A stretch of DNA of 35,814 nt, from positions 1 to 35,814 of the forward strand of contig DAOWIJ010000104.1 in NCBI GenBank assembly GCA_030640955.1. The letters are read 5' to 3'. The stretch is from Fidelibacterota bacterium (GTDB lineage: Bacteria; Fidelibacterota; Marinisomatia; SCGC-AAA003-L08; TS1B11). The stretch's first letter is position 1; the number at the start of each line of letters is the position of its first letter. The notes beneath the pieces are model-generated. The model was not told the DNA's origin. It searched no databases and saw only the letters and a list, made by a program, of their open reading frames with translations. Made by a program: the position numbers and the translations under genes. Below are positions 33,857 through 35,814 of the stretch, one piece after another.

Positions 33857-35814
33857 TTGAAGATTATCTGGAAAAAGAGCTGGGCTTTCATATGGCGTGC
33901 GCTGGTGTTCCTCGCCCTGGGATCCGCCACCCTGATCATCTTTTTCCCCAGCATCATGACCCGGTACTTCCAGTTTTATGCAAATCGTTTGTACTTAGAG
34001 CCTTACGACCTGCGCATATCTTATACCGGTTTCGAGGGCGACGTATTCGATCTGTTCACTTTCCAGCAGATAGTGATTGAAGCTAGAGACGGCCGGTTCG
34101 CCGTTTCACTCGAGAATACGGGGCTAGATATTGATTTCGTGCGCTTACTGAAGCGCGACCTTTCTTTCGATGAAGTAGCAATTGAAAAGCTGGTAGTGCG
34201 ACTACCTCAGGCTGGCGGGCATTCACCCTGGCCTGCTGTTCAAGTGGCTGATTTGCCGTGGATTACGGTGGGTAATTTGACTTTGCGGGATGGCTTGATT
34301 ATCCAGGGTGATCAGCGAAGCTGGCTGCGCCTGAATGGAGCGGTAGATATAAACGGCGTGCTCAACCTTGGCAATATGGACCTGGAACTATCGAATAGTC
34401 TGCTTGAAGATACGCTGCAATTCAGGGCGGAGTTAATCACAGTCGATGACGAACACATCAATATTCAAAACGGTTTGCTGTCTTACCTGGACTATACGGT
34501 TAACACCACTGGGCAGCTGGAACGGGCTGAACCACTGAACATTGCAGTCGATATTGAATCTGAGCAGTTGCCGCCAGGTATTGATTTACCTCCGTGGCTG
34601 ACGGCTGGGAGCACCTACGGCCAGGTGAGGGGGACGGCCGATAGCCTGATTGCGCGATTATACCTGGATTTGAACTGGCGGGGCCATGCTCTGGATAGTG
34701 CCCTTGTCGATATCAGCCTGATCGATGAAAAAGTGGGTTTATCTTATGCCCTGATAGCTCGTGGGGCCCAGAGAGTAGAGCTTCGTGGCGCCGTGGACAT
34801 GTCTGGCGCAGCTAATGTGGAGGCTCAGTTCACCGGCTTCAACCTGATTGATTTTTTCCCCAATGCCCCCGCAATAGTGGTTAACGGCTCAGCCGGAGTC
34901 CTGGCCCGCTGGGAAAGCGGGTCACTTGATTCGCTGCAGTTAAAATTGAACCTCGATAGCCTGGAATATCAGGGTGTTTCGCTGGCCGAGGTCAGTGGAT
35001 TGGTGAACATGGAGGATAACCGTTGGATAGTTGGAGATTCCACCTCCATAGTATTTGCCGGCAGCCAATTCAAGGTGCGCGGCTCTTTTGATCAGGTAAC
35101 CGAACAGATTGATCTGGAGCTGTATCTGCAGACGGATACCTTGGCCTCGTTGCTGGCCGCTGTCGGTCTTCCGATTATTCAAGGCCAGGCGCATGGCCGG
35201 TTATGGGGTAACGGTCTTTGGCGGGATCCTGCTTTGACGGGCGCCGTCATGCTCTCGGATGTGCGTTATAAATCGATAACCGTTGGCCAGAGTTTTATTC
35301 AGTTCGTGTTCGATAAGGCTTTTTCCAGTGTTAGAGGTCGCCTGATGGCCTCCAGCGGTGATCTGGATTTTGCAGGTCTTCGTGCCGAAGGTGGTGAAGC
35401 TGAATTTATCTTCCAGGGAGATTCCGTGCAGGCCTCTTCAATCAGGCTTTATCAAGGTTTCGACAAACTTGATACACGTGGCTATCTGTCCTTATCTGGT
35501 ACCCCTGGTTTATTCCTCGATACGTTGACTGTTATCCGCAATTCGGAGTTCTTGAGCGTGCCTCCAGTAATGCTGGCCCTGGACGGAACCGGGGCCAAAC
35601 TGCAACCGGTTAATGTGCAGGTTGCCGGCGGCGAATTCGCCCTGGCCGGTACCTGGGTTGATGGACGCAACTATAATATGCATATTTCATCATCGCGACG
35701 CATTGATATCGAAAGGTTATATCGCTTTCTTGGTCGTCCACCCGGTGCAATGGGTAATGTTGACCTGACAATTGCGGCCACAAATAAACTTGGACGACTG
35801 CGTGTTGACGGAAC
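33857..35814 (+). CDS. TamB/AsmA-like envelope protein, 3' truncated by window
   Basis: An open frame runs from a TTG at 33857 to the end of the window, at least 652 residues with no stop. It begins with a basic segment (KIIWKKSW) and a membrane helix (about 10-30). The rest is poor in charged helices and rich in alternating hydrophobic beta-strand patterns, with phrases such as DLSFDEVAIEKLVVRLP near the N-terminus and repeated loops resembling the TamB/AsmA family, which bridges the periplasm for phospholipid transport or outer-membrane assembly. No ATG is available near the start; TTG 33845 (four residues longer) is an alternative. GGAT at 33847-33850 supports 33857. The conserved TamB C-terminal domain lies beyond the window, so the family call is tentative. 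Confidence 0.65.
   Translation, partial: MKIIWKKSWAFIWRALVFLALGSATLIIFFPSIMTRYFQFYANRLYLEPYDLRISYTGFEGDVFDLFTFQQIVIEARDGRFAVSLENTGLDIDFVRLLKRDLSFDEVAIEKLVVRLPQAGGHSPWPAVQVADLPWITVGNLTLRDGLIIQGDQRSWLRLNGAVDINGVLNLGNMDLELSNSLLEDTLQFRAELITVDDEHINIQNGLLSYLDYTVNTTGQLERAEPLNIAVDIESEQLPPGIDLPPWLTAGSTYGQVRGTADSLIARLYLDLNWRGHALDSALVDISLIDEKVGLSYALIARGAQRVELRGAVDMSGAANVEAQFTGFNLIDFFPNAPAIVVNGSAGVLARWESGSLDSLQLKLNLDSLEYQGVSLAEVSGLVNMEDNRWIVGDSTSIVFAGSQFKVRGSFDQVTEQIDLELYLQTDTLASLLAAVGLPIIQGQAHGRLWGNGLWRDPALTGAVMLSDVRYKSITVGQSFIQFVFDKAFSSVRGRLMASSGDLDFAGLRAEGGEAEFIFQGDSVQASSIRLYQGFDKLDTRGYLSLSGTPGLFLDTLTVIRNSEFLSVPPVMLALDGTGAKLQPVNVQVAGGEFALAGTWVDGRNYNMHISSSRRIDIERLYRFLGRPPGAMGNVDLTIAATNKLGRLRVDG

Noticed and set aside
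1-35814. Mobile elements, CRISPR arrays, tRNA or rRNA genes
   Set aside because: No transposase, integrase, terminal repeats, spaced direct repeats or tRNA-like cloverleaf was recognised; the window is continuous with housekeeping genes.

Overview
The window is a gene-dense stretch of bacterial chromosome. About 32 genes all lie on the + strand, with short gaps and many start/stop overlaps. The content is mostly housekeeping and metabolism. I see no tRNA, rRNA, insertion sequence, CRISPR array, integrase or other mark of recent transfer. The LolCDE-type lipoprotein exporter, the Ccm (System I) cytochrome c maturation genes and a TamB/AsmA-like protein point to a diderm (Gram-negative-type) bacterium. 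A folP-cdaA pair, prfB-lysS-lol order and tilS-hpt-ftsH cluster would fit an uncultured lineage near the FCB group (for example Neomarinimicrobiota-like). That placement is a low-confidence inference from gene content, not from any search.

Region 1 (1-8058): the 3' end of a DHH/NrnA-type phosphoesterase gene, then dcd (dCTP deaminase), ispH, pdxS-pdxT-dxs (PLP synthase plus DXP synthase, translationally coupled), a B12-dependent acyl-CoA mutase large subunit and a YbdK-type carboxylate-amine ligase. The mutase would normally be labelled methylmalonyl-CoA mutase, but its two substrate-specificity residues (Phe84, Gln202) match isobutyryl-CoA mutase.

Region 2 (8189-13676): a cytochrome c maturation operon in the order ccmE-ccmF-ccmH-(CcmI-like zinc-ribbon protein)-ccmA-ccmB-ccmC-ccmD. 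It is atypical in several ways. CcmE carries the Cys-x3-Tyr haem-attachment motif instead of His-x3-Tyr. CcmH has a vicinal Cys-Cys in place of CxxC. A membrane-anchored protein with two zinc ribbons sits where CcmI would be. No ccmG is present. A 37-residue ccmD overlaps the end of ccmC.

Region 3 (13699-23357): an archaeal-type (type II) GAPDH-like dehydrogenase, a metallo-beta-lactamase-fold hydrolase, a fused homocysteine methyltransferase/methylenetetrahydrofolate reductase, tilS-hpt-ftsH, folP with an N-terminal extension, and cdaA (c-di-AMP synthase).

Region 4 (23458-35814): prfB with a textbook +1 programmed frameshift (in-frame UGA after 26 codons), lysS, two LolC/E-type permeases and LolD, clpC, dnaK (preceded by a hairpin-like palindrome that is not CIRCE and followed by a clear intrinsic terminator), and the 5' part of a TamB/AsmA-like gene that runs off the window.

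No single wholly new system is evident. The most interesting signal is the set of correlated deviations in the Ccm haem-delivery and thiol components, followed by the mutase specificity residues and the type II GAPDH-like enzyme. No gap exceeds about 135 bp. The largest (8059-8188, 31713-31844, 23358-23457, 1779-1867) hold no gene I can support.
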